Shown: positions 10,756 through 22,672 of the stretch, in pieces | How positions within the stretch are numbered: position 1 is the stretch's first letter | How the letters are laid out: every line of letters begins with the position of its first letter | Assembly (NCBI GenBank): GCA_905250125.1 | Contig: CAJNOL010000203.1 | Coordinates: 124,001-188,000, forward strand | DNA: 64,000 nucleotides | DNA from: Rotaria sordida | Taxonomy: Eukaryota; Rotifera; Eurotatoria; Philodinida; Philodinidae | Reading direction: 5' to 3' | Program-made: the position numbers and the translations under genes | The notes under the pieces: model-generated | What the model was told of the DNA's origin: nothing | The model's input: the letters and a program-made list of their open reading frames with translations, nothing else | Databases searched by the model: none

Positions 10756-13030
10756 GACCAATATGTAAATCGAGAAAAAAAACCAGTTATTCAATATGAC
10801 TGGACGTATGCTATGTTCATCTGTTTATATTTATAGATCGAAGAAGAGAGAAGAAATTTTCTAACTGTAAACATGTGATTATTCTTTGATAACATCGTAT
10901 ACAATCCAGGCATATATTAACAGATGGTTATAAAATCGATCGAGTACGTGTAAGATATCCTTTTGTCTACGTGTACTTTCAAATATTTATCATTTGTAGA
11001 AAAAAAAAAGAGAATTATTATAATTAAAAAAATGTACTTCGATATTCAATATTATTTATTAGGCAAGAATAAAAAAACATTTTTAACTATGACATAATTT
11101 TACTATTGTTGGATGTATAGAAATTCCGTGATAATATTTGTCGATTCCAAATTCTATTGTCTTATAGTATTTCATATGTTTGACTTTGAAGAGATAATAT
11201 GAAAAAATATTTTAATAAACAAATCGTACAAGTTTAACTTAATGAACTAAAAAATGAAGAAATAAAGTTTTCATACTATATTCCTTGTATACGAAACATA
11301 CGCATCAAACAAAGATGATTCATTACTCACTAACGAACTTATGATAAGATCGATAACTTCTAGTTTTAATAATTTATTTTCATTAACTAATACTGAATAC
11401 GATTCTTAAAGGATGAAAAATTCCAAATTTGGTATACAAATATAACAAAACAATAGACGAAACTAAAAACTTAGCACATCGCATAATATAAAGAATGATT
11501 GAATTAATAGTGATGATCGATAATCATTTCATCAATTGAAAGATATTATGTCAATGATAAATTAATTGATGCTTGTTCTTATACTAAAGTCAAGTGAGAT
11601 TAGAAAAAGAAAATAAGTAAAAATTATAGGTTCTTGCGATTTTGTAGACAATCTTTTTACCATGATAATTTAATTTTATTAGAATATCCGATCATTCAAA
11701 TATTATCATAGTTAAATATAAATCTCAATAACCAACAAATCATTTGTCTAGATTAATCGATAGCGTATGTTTTCAGAAACCAACCACTGAGTAACATAAG
11801 ACAATTTTCAATTTTATCGAGTTCAATCTTCTACAGATTTCATATCGTCAGTTATTGTTTCACTTCATTTATGTGTAATTGTTGATCTTTCAATAGAAAA
11901 AAATATTTGTGGGACAAAACGAGACGTACATAAGTTCTGTGCATCATTTTGACACAGAGAAACATACGATGTCGAAATCTACCAGGATAAAATTTGAGAG
12001 TTTTAAGTCGTTTTTTCGTGCAAAAAGATAGCATAGATTTTGTTACCATATGTTTCTCTATAGAGAAATCACACATAGAACTTCCGAATGTTCTATTCTA
12101 TCCCAACAAGTATCATCTATTCGAATTCGTTATTCAAAAACCAGTCTTGTCTATATTCCAAATTTAACATCCAAAGCATTGAACTTACGAGAGAAGTCTT
12201 GCAACTGGTGAATCGCTTTTGACTCGAAACTGCACACATTATGTAAATCGAAATGAGCTACGAATACTCTGACAAGAGTTCTGATCCTCAACATATTACT
12301 GCAAAGATACTGCACATTTACAGTATCTTTTAAATGAATGCCATGGTCCTCTACAGAGACAGTCCTGAACAAGAATAGTTTCTCATATACACCAGTAGAT
12401 TCGATGTTCTTATTTTACGATAGAAGGAAATTAAAAGACTTGAACCTTTGCCAATGAACTACTCTCGTTAAGGTCTATCTCTGTACAAAGTTTCAAATCG
12501 AAATTGAAAAGTCAGTTTTTTTGGTATTTCTGAGGAGGACTACGACATTCATCTAAAATCTACCGTAAGATTACCATGTGTTTTGACTCAAAAGCAATTA
12601 ATGAATTGGTAGACTTCTCTCGTTAGATGATGTTTTCAAAATATTTTGACTTGATCGATAAATTTTTTTTATGTAAACGTTCAGCAGCAGTTTCTGTATC
12701 TACCTGTATGACTTTCAAGCAAAACTAACGTCCTTCTGACTTTCAAATAACAAACCTATGATAATGGTCTTATATTTTTGGTGAGGCAAAAATCAATGAG
12801 TTCTAATAAAAATAAATTTTCTTCTGCTTGACAATAGTGTCTAGAAAATCTGATTTTATATTTGAATAAGCCATACTCAAATGCATGCATTGACATCAGT
12901 TTCTCTTTTCTCAAAAAATTAAAAAGGTCGACAACGAAGAAACAATATCACTCAAACAGATAGTCCTATAATTTTAGCCAGGACTGTAAAATCGATATAT
13001 ATTGATTATTTTGTTTCTTTTTTTGCTTAG
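10756..13030. other. Upstream spacer of the MAP kinase gene, no gene seen
   Basis: Very AT-rich sequence with short reading frames only. It contains the intact foldback family A copy listed separately. The MAP kinase promoter should lie within the first few hundred bases right of 10755; no motif was recognised. Confidence 0.5.
12185..12625. mobile_element. Foldback family A, intact copy (about 441 bp)
   Basis: The ends TTACGAGAGAAGTCT and AGACTTCTCTCGTTA are near-perfect terminal inverted repeats. Arms continue inward as inverted copies (TGAATCGCTTTTGACTCGAAA versus TTTTGACTCAAAAGCAATTAA). Related copies are at 2935-4335 and 59437-59930, with a fragment at 40640-40720. No reading frame of interest, so it is a non-autonomous MITE/foldback. 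A clear target duplication was not found. Confidence 0.72.
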
Positions 13031-13635
13031 GAGCTTTTGAAACTATTCTTGTCAGCTGGTTTACTTCATTCGATGCAAAACAAAAATTAATGCTTACACC
13101 GGTTTTATCAGCTTATATGAATAGATATTTCATTTAAAAAATCAAAAATATTAGACGTATTTATGTCAGAAATATTTGATTTGAGAATGAGAGCAAGTCA
13201 TCTTCCATGGATAGACAGTGATATTGCTTTGTTTAATGCACTTTTACTTATGAATCCAGGTTTGTAAAAGATTACGTTTTTTTTTTGCAGATTTTCTATC
13301 GTTTTATCAATGTATTGTGTTTTTAGAGAGATCAGATTTGTGTAATAAAGAAATGATTGAATAAATCGAAAGTAAACTTATGCAAGTTTTGTATAGGTAT
13401 TTACGAAATCATTATCCAAGTAAATTTTTATGTTTTGAAATCTTTTAATTTTTTTAATGATTATTTATAGATGACTCGGACATGTTTCTGAAATATTCTT
13501 CAATTAATATCATCAATTCAACAAATCAATCAAAGTCATTTGATTGCTGTTAAATATATCAAACAATATAAACCACAACTTTTTAATTCTTTACCAGATA
13601 TTTATCGGAAAATTTATGAAGATCTCTCGCCATAA
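13031..13635 (+). pseudogene. Relic of a nuclear-receptor ligand-binding domain
   Basis: The piece starting at 13031 reads GAFETILVSWFTSFDAKQKL, close to the helix 3-5 signature of NR1-type receptors (REV-ERB/E75/HR3: FEVLxVRFASLFDAKE). After a frameshift, about 13150-13260 reads SEIFDLRMRASHLPWIDSD then IALFNALLLMNP, like the helix 6-8 region. After an intron-like gap (13261-13326) comes ERSDLCNKEMIE, a stop, then IESKLMQVLYRYLRNHYPS, and 13516-13635 holds a helix 10-12-like part ending KIYEDLSP. Order and spacing fit an LBD, but a frameshift and an in-frame stop break it and no zinc-finger DNA-binding domain was found upstream. Intron-like gaps argue against a processed copy. Confidence 0.6.
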
Positions 13636-15045
13636 TCAAACAATTTTCAGTCTACTATTGTCATTTCATAATGAGTCTTCTAATCGGTTTCATTTTTATT
13701 TCAATGCAATACCTATTTTTTTTTTCTCTCCGCTTTAGTCATATAAATACATTTGATGAAAGATTATCAGAAAAACAAAATGAAATCTGTTCGACATATT
13801 CATTTATTAATTGTGTTTTTCAAGTCAAAGATAGCTAATATCATAAACCTGGATTTCATTTTAAGAAATTTTTGTGCGACAGATTTGTTTTATTAAATAG
13901 CTTTTAAAAAAATAGTGATAATAAACATCAATACTGATTTCATGATATCAAAATTTGATTGAGCAACTATGTCATACATTTCGAGATATATAGACAGCAT
14001 TTACTAAGGTCTTCAACGATGTCCTAAGTCTTTCTTCAACAACAAAAAAGTAGATACCTGGTAATGTTACCTTGAAGTGTAAATATTTACTTGTTTTGAC
14101 AAATTACGCCTGTTGAAATATGCACAATCATCATACTGATTATTATTCGATAATATTCGAAAGATAAAAAAAAAACAGATTGACCTGTTATTTATAAGAT
14201 TCAATTCATTTGTTTGATATTATCAAAATGATGACTTGAGAGATCGGTTTTCTATTTGTTGCGCGTGATCAATAAAAGTAATTATTCGTTGGATACGGCT
14301 GTCAAATTAGTATGAAATCGTTTACACGCTACGATCAATAAGCATAAAAAATATATATATTGCTTTTTCTTCTCAATCAGTGTTCTTGACGTATTAAATA
14401 AGAAGCATGACTATTATTTATTCGTTATTATCTCTCTTTCATTTACGTGTATACAGATATGTCCCGAAGTGACAACAATCTGTTGATCACTATCCTTTTT
14501 TTTTATAGATCGATTAAGTAAGAATTCAGATTGACCAGTTAATAGTAATTTGCATCGTTCGAGTGAAGTATTAGGTCACGCTCTAACAAGCAATCAAAGA
14601 AATATCGATAATTGTTCTTTTGATGAACACTAACTAAAGTTAGAAGGTTTCAATGTGACATGAGAAAAAGAAAAGTTAATATTTTCAATTTCTTTTTTAA
14701 TACTTATCATTTGAATGAAGTCGCTAGTTGATGGATAGTAGCGCCACTTTACTATTGGATTATTTTATTTTTATTGTTAAGATCAAGGAATATAGGTAGT
14801 AGATACGACGACAACATGACCGTCGGTGGTTGGTCTTGACTATTTATTCTATATTTTTTTTGTTACATTACTTTCGTTCTTTCCTTTTTTTTGTCATTGA
14901 ATACAATCTCTAGCCTTGATATGTACATACATGATCTACCGACAAGGCTAAATTTATTTTCAACTCATAAATCAAATCTTTTTTTTGTTATCAGATTTGT
15001 TGCGCTTTTTTGCGCATCCGTATTTTAATATTCGATAAAAAAACG
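13636..15045. other. Spacer upstream of the hnRNP H-like gene
   Basis: No gene, RNA gene or clear repeat seen. The region just before 15046 (TTTGTTGCGCTTTTTTGCGC) is the presumed 5' UTR or promoter side of the next gene. Confidence 0.4.
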
Positions 15046-17239
15046 ATGAGTCGAGAACGAGATCGACAAGATGATCGAAGTAGTAGCAAATCATTACGTA
15101 GTCATGATTATTTAATTAAACTTCGTGGTATTCCATATTCATCAAATAAAGATGATATTAAAAAATTTCTCTATCGTAAGTTAAGTTTTTTTTATTATTA
15201 ATTAATTAAATTGTTTTTCTTATTTTTATAGCATGTCGTATTGATACTATACATTTATTCAATAATCGTGTTGGTTCATCAGGTGAATGTTTAGTTGATC
15301 TTGAATCAGAAACGGATGTTAAAGATGCTTTAAGAAAAACAAATCAATTTATAGGAAATCGTTATATTGAGAGTATAAAATATTCATAATATTTTATTTT
15401 TCAATAATCTATTATTATATTTAGTTTTTCGAACAACGATTCACGAATACAATTTTTTTATTAAACATAAAGGTATGATTTCATGGCGTGAACCTGTTAT
15501 TCGTATGAATGGTCTTCCGTATTCATGTACAATGGCTGATGTACAAAATTTTTTTAAAGGTATATTTATAATTTAAAAAATAAAAAAATTTATTTTTATT
15601 TTTATTTTTTTCTTTGTAATAAATGTATATATATATATATGTAGACATTGCAATAGCTCGAAATGGTATTTATATAACACGAGATATGACGGATAATGCA
15701 CTGGGTGGTGGATATGTGGCTTTTGTTACTATGGATAGTGCTTATAAAGCAATTGATATGTATGATCAAAAACATATTCAACACAGGTTCGGCTGAGCAT
15801 GGATTTTCGAGGAAAAAAATCAACAGATTTGTACAAGGAACGAATAAAACGAAAAAAGGAAATATAAGGAGGGAAAGGTCAGAGGTGAGGTGTCATTATC
15901 AATGGTGCTGCCCAGATCTCTGTCAGGTAGAGATAACAGATTCATATATATGTCGTAATACGTGTGTTATGTGTGCGTATATATTGTACATTTTAGTTAA
16001 TATTTCTATTTATTTTTATTATCTCACTAATGATAGTTTGATAATAAAAAAAACAAACTAATCTTGAATTTTGTTTTCTATAGGTATATTCAATTATCTC
16101 CATCGACATATGATGAAGCTAAAAAAACAATTACGAATGATGCTTATTTAAATGGAAAACGATTTGCAGGTGAAAATGATGATGAAGATAAAAATAAGAA
16201 TAATAGACGAAATAATCGAAGTCGACAACGTTCACGATCAACTAGTAGAAGTAAATGAATAAGTTTTAAAAGTATAAATTATTTTAAATGTTTGTTAGAA
16301 ATAGATCGTCGTTATCGACCAGCACAACATCAGCATTCACCATCGATTTCTTCTCGATCACGATCTCGTCGTAAGTAAAAAAAAATGATTACGTTTAATT
16401 ACACTTAAAAAAGTACACAACAAATAAAATGCACGGTTTAATTTTATTTTATAGCTCAATCAGAAAGTACAAATCAACGTAGGTTTTAATTTTTAAAGGG
16501 CTAGATTCTTTTAAAAGTCAATTAACCTATATATATATATATTAGTTTTTTCTATAAATTGAAATTTTATTTAGTTTGTTGTTTTTTTCTTTATTAAATA
16601 GAATCTCATGATGATTCTCGCCGACGAAGTCGTAGTCGAAGTCCAATACGTCGTTCATCACATACATCAATTCACAATGGAGAATATCTTGTTAAAATGC
16701 GTGGTATGCCTTATACTGTAGTTGAAAACGATATTCGAGAGGTATAATTTATTTTCAAAAAAAATTTTCAACGACCGAAAAGATATTATTTTAGTTCTTT
16801 CCATCATCTTGTCAACCGGTGCATATTGAAATTATAAATGATCGTCGTACGAATCGACCAAATGGTGATGCTCATATCTATTTTAATACAATGGATGCAG
16901 TCAATGAAGCTGTAAAAAATGATAGAAAATATATGGGTAAAGAAAATTCGTTGTTTTTCTTCAAAAAAAAAAAGAAATGAAAAATTTTTTAAAACTTTTT
17001 ATAGGTAGTCGTTATGTTGAAATTTATTTTGATTCACATTGTCTTTCATCATCAGATCAACGACGTAGTAAAAGTAATGATAGTTCTCATCGTTCATCTC
17101 GTTCTCCATCGCAAACAAAAAATGATGAAAATAGTCGATCTAGAAGTATGTTTATTTTATTTATTTTTGAATAAAAACAAAAACACTAGTACTTCTTCAA
17201 TTCAATATTCTAGGTGGATCAGAAGATAAAATAATATGA
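15046..17239 (+). CDS. hnRNP H/F-like splicing regulator with three quasi-RRMs
   Basis: Eleven exons give 417 residues: 15046-15175, 15232-15372, 15425-15559, 15645-15786, 16084-16250, 16305-16370, 16455-16478, 16602-16741, 16795-16936, 17005-17145 and 17214-17239. Three RNA-binding modules start with the hnRNP H/F-type strand YLIKLRGIPYSS, VIRMNGLPYSC and YLVKMRGMPYTV and end with NRYIE, HRYIQL and SRYVEIYF. Like quasi-RRMs they lack the aromatic RNP motifs. Between RRM2 and RRM3 and at the C-terminus lie RS-rich linkers (RSRQRSRSTSR, SRRRSRSRSP). Such proteins bind G-tracts in pre-mRNA and control splicing in the nucleus. The ATG at 15046 was chosen because the upstream frame has no ATG. 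Intron 4 (297 bp) is about five times longer than the others. Confidence 0.87.
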
Positions 17240-17289
17240 TAATCAAATGTAAATAAAGAGAAAATTTTCTTGTGTGATTTTGATGGGTA

Positions 17290-17333
<44 letters not shown>

Positions 17334-17845
17334 TTTGTTATTGCTCATCTGTGTTATTTCCAAAAAAAATACTACTCTTGATGGATCGTTTTAATCTATA
17401 CTTTAGTAGAGTGTGATATACTAGCTTTATTATGAATATTATATTTGTTTTTTTGTTTATTTATTCAGATTAATCAGTGTTTTAATGGAAATAAATATTT
17501 AAGTATTGTTTTTTCGTTTACTCTAAGAATAGAAAATGAATAAGTATGAATATTTATTCAGATGTTTCTGAAGATTTTTGATGTATGATATCTTTGCACA
17601 AAGCAGAAGTGTAGATAGAACTACTTAATCGTTTAAAAAACTAACTAAAAAAATAATGATAAGAAGTACATTTATATTGATTAGCGTTTCTTGTCATATT
17701 ATATATTTACTGAACTTGAATAATGTAGAAGAATGTGAGATGTCCAACAAGAATTTCGTAAACGTATGTATTTCGCTTGAACTATTATTACTTATTATCA
17801 CTATGGCAATTTGATTGATAAAACAAAGAAGAAATTTTTTTTCTT
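17240..17845. other. Spacer with an (ATT)n microsatellite
   Basis: A pure ATT/TTA repeat of about 13 units runs 17293-17333 in the 3' flank of the hnRNP H-like gene. The rest is AT-rich; the 3' UTR of that gene and the promoter of the lamin-tail gene must be here. Confidence 0.7.
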
Positions 17846-18493
17846 ATGGAAAAATTAATTCGTGATTATTTACGTATACTCGATATTGATCCATTCGGAT
17901 ATTTTATTCGATTAATAAATACATCACACCATCAATCGCTTAATCTGAGTAATATTTATATTCGACAATCAAATATTAATAATCAAACATTAAATTTCTA
18001 TACATTTAATAAACAAATACGATCTTTATTACATAATGATGAAGTAGTTACTATTTATTCGAGGCACAACGATTTAATTAAATTCGATATTGAACCTCAT
18101 ATTTTTATTGCACAAGATATTTCACAATGGTTAACAGATCCTTATATTCGAACAGAGATTTCAATTAATCAAATTATATTTCATTCCTATAAAATTTGTT
18201 CAATTACAACAAATGATGTTCCATTATTATTTATTAATCGATCGATTGATTCAAAACAATTTTCAACAAAAAAAATGTCACAATCAAATCAATATACAAG
18301 ATTTATTTTTCCTTATTGTTTGTCTATTGATAACATTGTCAATCCACATACTTGGGCAATATCTGATAAAAATGAGAATAATCTTAAAAGAAATATATAT
18401 CCTAAAAACAATCAAATTGTTAAACATTTTGATTCATATTCACGACGATTGACTACTGCACCTAAAATAATTCAATCATTAAAGGAAACATAA
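17846..18493 (+). CDS. Lamin-tail-domain protein (LMNTD1-like), intronless
   Basis: A single 215-residue exon. Residues 10-60 (DPFGYFIRLINTS, then a YIRQ strand, FYTFNKQIRSLLHNDEVVTIYS) follow the lamin-tail immunoglobulin fold: a GxFIRLxNTS strand, a middle strand ending in Q, a Y-x-F strand and the final VTIYS, where lamins have VTVWA. Residues 62-110 continue as the LTD C-terminal strands. Residues 140-215 are polar and not recognised. Lamin-tail domains occur in intermediate-filament lamins and in small LMNTD proteins without a rod. There is no rod or CaaX box here, so it is the latter type. Cellular role unknown; nuclear or ciliary scaffolding would be a guess. Confidence 0.68.
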   Translation: MEKLIRDYLRILDIDPFGYFIRLINTSHHQSLNLSNIYIRQSNINNQTLNFYTFNKQIRSLLHNDEVVTIYSRHNDLIKFDIEPHIFIAQDISQWLTDPYIRTEISINQIIFHSYKICSITTNDVPLLFINRSIDSKQFSTKKMSQSNQYTRFIFPYCLSIDNIVNPHTWAISDKNENNLKRNIYPKNNQIVKHFDSYSRRLTTAPKIIQSLKET

Positions 18494-19377
18494 CATTATA
18501 CATGTTGTTTTTTATTTAATCCTTTATCAAATCAGGTATTTTGCAAATATGTCAAAACAGACAAATTCTATAACGTTGAATTTTTAAAAAAAAAAGATAC
18601 ACTGTCGAATTGTCTAGAGGAATATTTCAATGATTATCTTATAAAACTAAAACTCAAACACTGTGTGATGATCAAGTTTCCCATTATTTTGAGAGAAATA
18701 AAAATGAAAATAACATTAAAAAAAAGAGCTTCTTTTTATTTCAAACAAACTTTTGCATAATATACTTTAAAAAAAATTGAAATGAAATAGTACAAAAAAA
18801 ATCATGGATATTTATGGAAAATGTGATCACCATTATGCTGTTCAACTGTGCACAAAATCTTTGAAGAAAAGAGTTGATCATTTTGTGAACATAACTCAGA
18901 TAAATTTGTTGATATATTTGTTCAAATCTTCTCGTGTTTTGACTTTTTTTGATAATTAATGTTTTTATTGATATGGTTTCATGCAAACTAATTAGAAGAC
19001 TACAGATCTTGATGTATGGTCAGAGATAGAACCGGTCTGAACAGAACAGATCGGTAAATGTCGATCTACTGACAACTGGCCAGTTAATATACCGAAACGT
19101 TACTTTCTAGTGGACTCGCATAAATGACTAACGTATACCATGAATCTGGGATACTTGGAAGATTCTTTGAAAAAATGTTCAATATGCAACTTTCCATTGA
19201 AAAACAACCATACAATAAAATATTGGTATATTGAATTAGATGTTCGCACTCTGTTCATTATCTTTTTTCATATTTCAATCCAAAAAAAAGCATGCGATTT
19301 TGTTATTGATAAAAAAAATCTAATTGTGAAAGTTGCCTGACTGATTTATGAGATTAATTGTTGTTAAACGAACAGAT
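18494..19377. other. Spacer, no gene seen
   Basis: AT-rich sequence with short unsupported frames only (for example 18741-18986, minus strand). Confidence 0.4.
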
Positions 19378-20100
19378 TTAATCTTGGTTGAATAGATATT
19401 TTCCTAAAAATATTATTTTTTTTCTAGTCCAACCTATTTCTTTATAATGATTGCTTAGTTTAAAATTCATGGCATCAGCATGGTATTTTGACGACCACCT
19501 GCTGGTTCTATTTCTGGATATGGTACTTGAAATTTCTAATGCATTTTTCTCATTGTTATAATAGATAATAACGACATCACAAAGATCTTCATCTGTTGTC
19601 ATTTAAAAAATTCATCAGCATAATTCAAATGATCCTTTTATGCAAAATTATGAGAGACTTCCACGACCCACGTTTAAAAAAAAAATGATTTAAGGTTTTA
19701 TGATTTATTGATGATGAGACATATCCAAAATAATGCGACATTTGACCATTGTATAGTGCCTCAATTTTAGCCTTATAAAAAAATCATTAAAATAGTTCAA
19801 TGGAATTTTTCATTGCCATTCTTCTACTGGATTTACTGCGGTATATTTTAGAAAAAATTTCAATGTTATAAGATTTGTCTGTATTGAGATATTTGTAAAA
19901 TATACGATCTTGCAATCATTTTGACTTACTCGATATATTGCCTTGTGATGAAGTTAACCTTTGAATGATATTTTTCAATAATCCACCATGTTCTAATATA
20001 TCAATAAAGCAAATAGAAACAAAAGATTGCGATATACTACTAAAGTATTATGGTACCTTTTAAATATCCCTCGATTGTTTGACATAATTTTAGAAAATGA
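19378..20100 (-). pseudogene. Possible decayed gene of unknown family
   Basis: On the minus strand several stretches look coding but are split by stops and frame changes. About 20010-19930 reads FVSICFIDILEHGGLLKN and then IIQRLTSSQGNIS before a GTAAGT. About 19850-19700 reads YTAVNPVEEW and AKIEALYNGQMSHYFGYV. 19602-19378 reads DEDLCDVVIIYYNNEKNALE and SKYHADAMNFKLSNHYKEIG. I do not recognise the family. It could be a small intact gene whose exons I have not joined. Confidence 0.25.
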
Positions 20101-20286
20101 GGATTAAATTGTTATTTTATATTATATCATTTAGTTCTAATCGTTATTTCAATAAGATATAAGTAACTTAACTTGCTCTTGTTTCGTGTTTTGTTTTTGT
20201 TGTCAAATCTTCTTTTATACTTTCAAAAATAAGTGTCTTTGTTAAAATAATAAAGGAAATCATTTTAATTATATTTATTATTCAAA

Positions 20287-21153
20287 ATGAATTATCCAAC
20301 ACTTCAAACTGAAGCAAGATTGGCAAAATTTAAAGATATTATCACTAAATATGATATTAATTATGATTTTGCATTTCGTCTTCGAGCTCTTGAAGGTTTT
20401 GAAATAGTTATGATACTTGATGATAGTTCATCTATGTATACACCAATTATTGATCGAGATCAAAAGGATATTTCACCATTTAGTCAATTACCAAGTCGTT
20501 GGGATGAACTTAAACATATTGTATCAATTATTGTTGATCTTGCCTCAGTATTAGATCCTGATGGTGTTGATATATATTTTCTAAATCGTTCACCACTATT
20601 ACATGTAACAGATTCATCACAATTACATGAAACATTTTCTAGATTACCAAATGGTCCAACACCTCTTACACGTGCTCTTAGTGAAGTACTTAATGTAAAG
20701 CGTTCACATGTTCATGATCGAAAATTATTAATTTTAATTGCTACAGATGGTTTACCAACTGATGATCATGGACAAAATGATATTATTCGTTTAGAAAAAG
20801 TTTTACGTAATGAAAGATTTCCATCTATTGATCATATTTATATAACATTTATTGCTTGTACAGATGATCTTCAATCAGTTGATTATTTAAATAAATTCGA
20901 TAAGAAAATTCCTTATGTTGATGTTTTGGATGATTATCGAAGTGAACGAAGAGAAGTTTTAGCTGTACAAGGTAAACATTTTCCATTTTCATATGGTGAT
21001 TATGTTGTGAAAATTTTAATGGGTTCTCTTGATCAATGGTTTGATAAATTAGATGAAAAAAAAGTGAAATTAACTAGTGTTGATGGCAAACAACAACGAA
21101 GATTTTCTCGAGAAACTCTATCAGCACTAAAGAATAATTGTACAATTTCGTAA
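20287..21153 (+). CDS. Intronless cytosolic vWA-domain protein
   Basis: A single exon of 288 residues with no signal peptide or membrane segment. A von Willebrand type A fold fills most of it. The first strand ILDDSSSM carries the metal-ion-dependent site DxSxS (D45, S47, S49), GPTPLTRAL gives the second-loop Thr (near 125), and LLILIATDGLPTDD gives the third-loop Asp (near 153). All MIDAS ligands appear present, so metal and ligand binding is plausible. The C-terminal 50 residues are Lys-rich. Proteins of this soluble type occur widely in protists and fungi; in animals they are less common. Partner and role cannot be told. It is flanked by long spacers. Confidence 0.85.
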   Translation: MNYPTLQTEARLAKFKDIITKYDINYDFAFRLRALEGFEIVMILDDSSSMYTPIIDRDQKDISPFSQLPSRWDELKHIVSIIVDLASVLDPDGVDIYFLNRSPLLHVTDSSQLHETFSRLPNGPTPLTRALSEVLNVKRSHVHDRKLLILIATDGLPTDDHGQNDIIRLEKVLRNERFPSIDHIYITFIACTDDLQSVDYLNKFDKKIPYVDVLDDYRSERREVLAVQGKHFPFSYGDYVVKILMGSLDQWFDKLDEKKVKLTSVDGKQQRRFSRETLSALKNNCTIS

Positions 21154-21559
21154 ATTAAAAAAACAATATACATATATATGGAACATGTAACATTGTGAAC
21201 AATGCTTCATTTTGTAAATTTATTTTATACAAAATAATGATTTAAGATAAAATCGATTAGATTCATGAATTTTGAAAAGATTACTGGAATTTTTAACTTC
21301 TCTGAAATATTTTAATTATCTGTAAAATCTCATTTTATATTTCATTCAATATTTATCCTTCAAAAGTTACAAAGAAATTGATGTATTTCGAACAACTCAG
21401 TTCGAATTTTTCCTATAATCACAATCGTATATGTTTTTTATATAATATTTGGTAACATTTCTTGTTGAATCACTAAGATAGGTATTTGTATCAATCTTCT
21501 AATGTAAATTAATGTTTTAGACATCTTAATGTACAGTGGACCATTACGTAATTTTTTTG

Positions 21560-22190
21560 GCAATGAAACAACGACGTTGCGAAAAAAAAATGTTCTTTTG
21601 ACGAAGGCTTTTTTGATGTGTGTCCAACGTAATGAGATGTCTCTCCAATCAAATACGAAACTTTAGAAAACGCGTGTATTTGCCTGAAATGAGGGGAGAT
21701 GATATGGTCTTAAATCGGCCCATAGGACTTTTTTCAGCAAGATTCCTATTATCTTATATCAAACGAAAGATCACATTGAGATAAGTATTTTCGGTGACGG
21801 AACCAACTATTTTTTCATAAACAAATAAAAAGTTTGGATGACGTCAATATTCGATATTTTTAGCCTTGAACTGCTTGCATGACCAATCTGATACAAGTAC
21901 TTATTTTCATATGAAGATAACAAAAAAAATTTTTTTTTTTCATCTAGTAGATCATATGGTTTTCTAACACTACTATAAATATCATGTTTTTTGCTAGAGT
22001 CTTTCCGACTTTATAGCCGAAATATGACCTCAAAAAAAAATATCTTTAGAGTATTAGACACGTTCAGTGAAGAGCTCCAGTCTCTTCAACAGCTAGAGCA
22101 AACATCACCGTTTTTAATCATAAAGAACCCTTTACATTAGCTACAAAATCCACTCATTACAATTAAAAAAAGGTTGGAGGGAAGACATCT
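21560..22190. repeat. Probable foldback element, diverged arms
   Basis: The left word around 21625-21650 (CCAACGTAATGAGATGTC, CTCCAATC) and the right one around 22173-22200 (GGTTGGAGGG, GACATCTCATGTTGG) are inverted complements about 520 bp apart. Outer ends were not found. The next hairpin starts only about 70 bp further right, so the two could be parts of one compound element. Confidence 0.4.
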
Positions 22191-22267
22191 CATGTTGGTG
22201 CAGACTGTTATTGGAGTGCCGATTTTGACTAAACATCAGTAGTATTTCGAGTTTTGTCTTCTAGTTC

Positions 22268-22672
22268 TATTTAAAATAAAAAGTCCAACATCAGATTCGT
22301 GTTCAGCATAAAAAACTGAGTCGATCTATGTATGTTTCAAAAGCATCCAACGTCTTTTATTTTCCTCGAAAAATCCAGCTAGGATCTTCCTCAGAAATGG
22401 GTCAAAAAATAAATTCATATAAAAACCAGTTTTATCTATAAGAAACAAGTTCTCGACTTTTAATATTTTATTATAACGATTAAATGAATATGTCTATACA
22501 GATAAAACTGGTTTTTGTATGAATTTATTTTCTGACCCATTCCTGAGGAAGATTCTAGCTGAATTTTTCGAGGAAAATAAAAGACGTTGAATGCTTTTGA
22601 AACATACATAGATCGACTCAGTTTTTTTATGTTGAACACGAATCTGACGTTAGGCTTTTTATTTTATCTTTT
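22268..22672. repeat. Near-perfect long hairpin (arms about 175 bp, loop about 50 bp)
   Basis: The left arm (about 22270-22442) and right arm (about 22492-22668) are almost exact reverse complements. Outer words ACTGAGTCGATCTATGTATG and CATACATAGATCGACTCAGT match, as do the inner words AAAACCAGTTTTATCT and AGATAAAACTGGTTTT. Only a few mismatches are seen over about 175 bp. If transcribed it would make a long double-stranded RNA stem. No reading frame. It looks like a young foldback transposon. Confidence 0.85.

Noticed and set aside
15696..16061. 121-residue plus-strand frame in the hnRNP H-like gene
   Set aside because: Reads exon 4 in the wrong frame and then intron 4; the correct frame joins 15786 to 16084.
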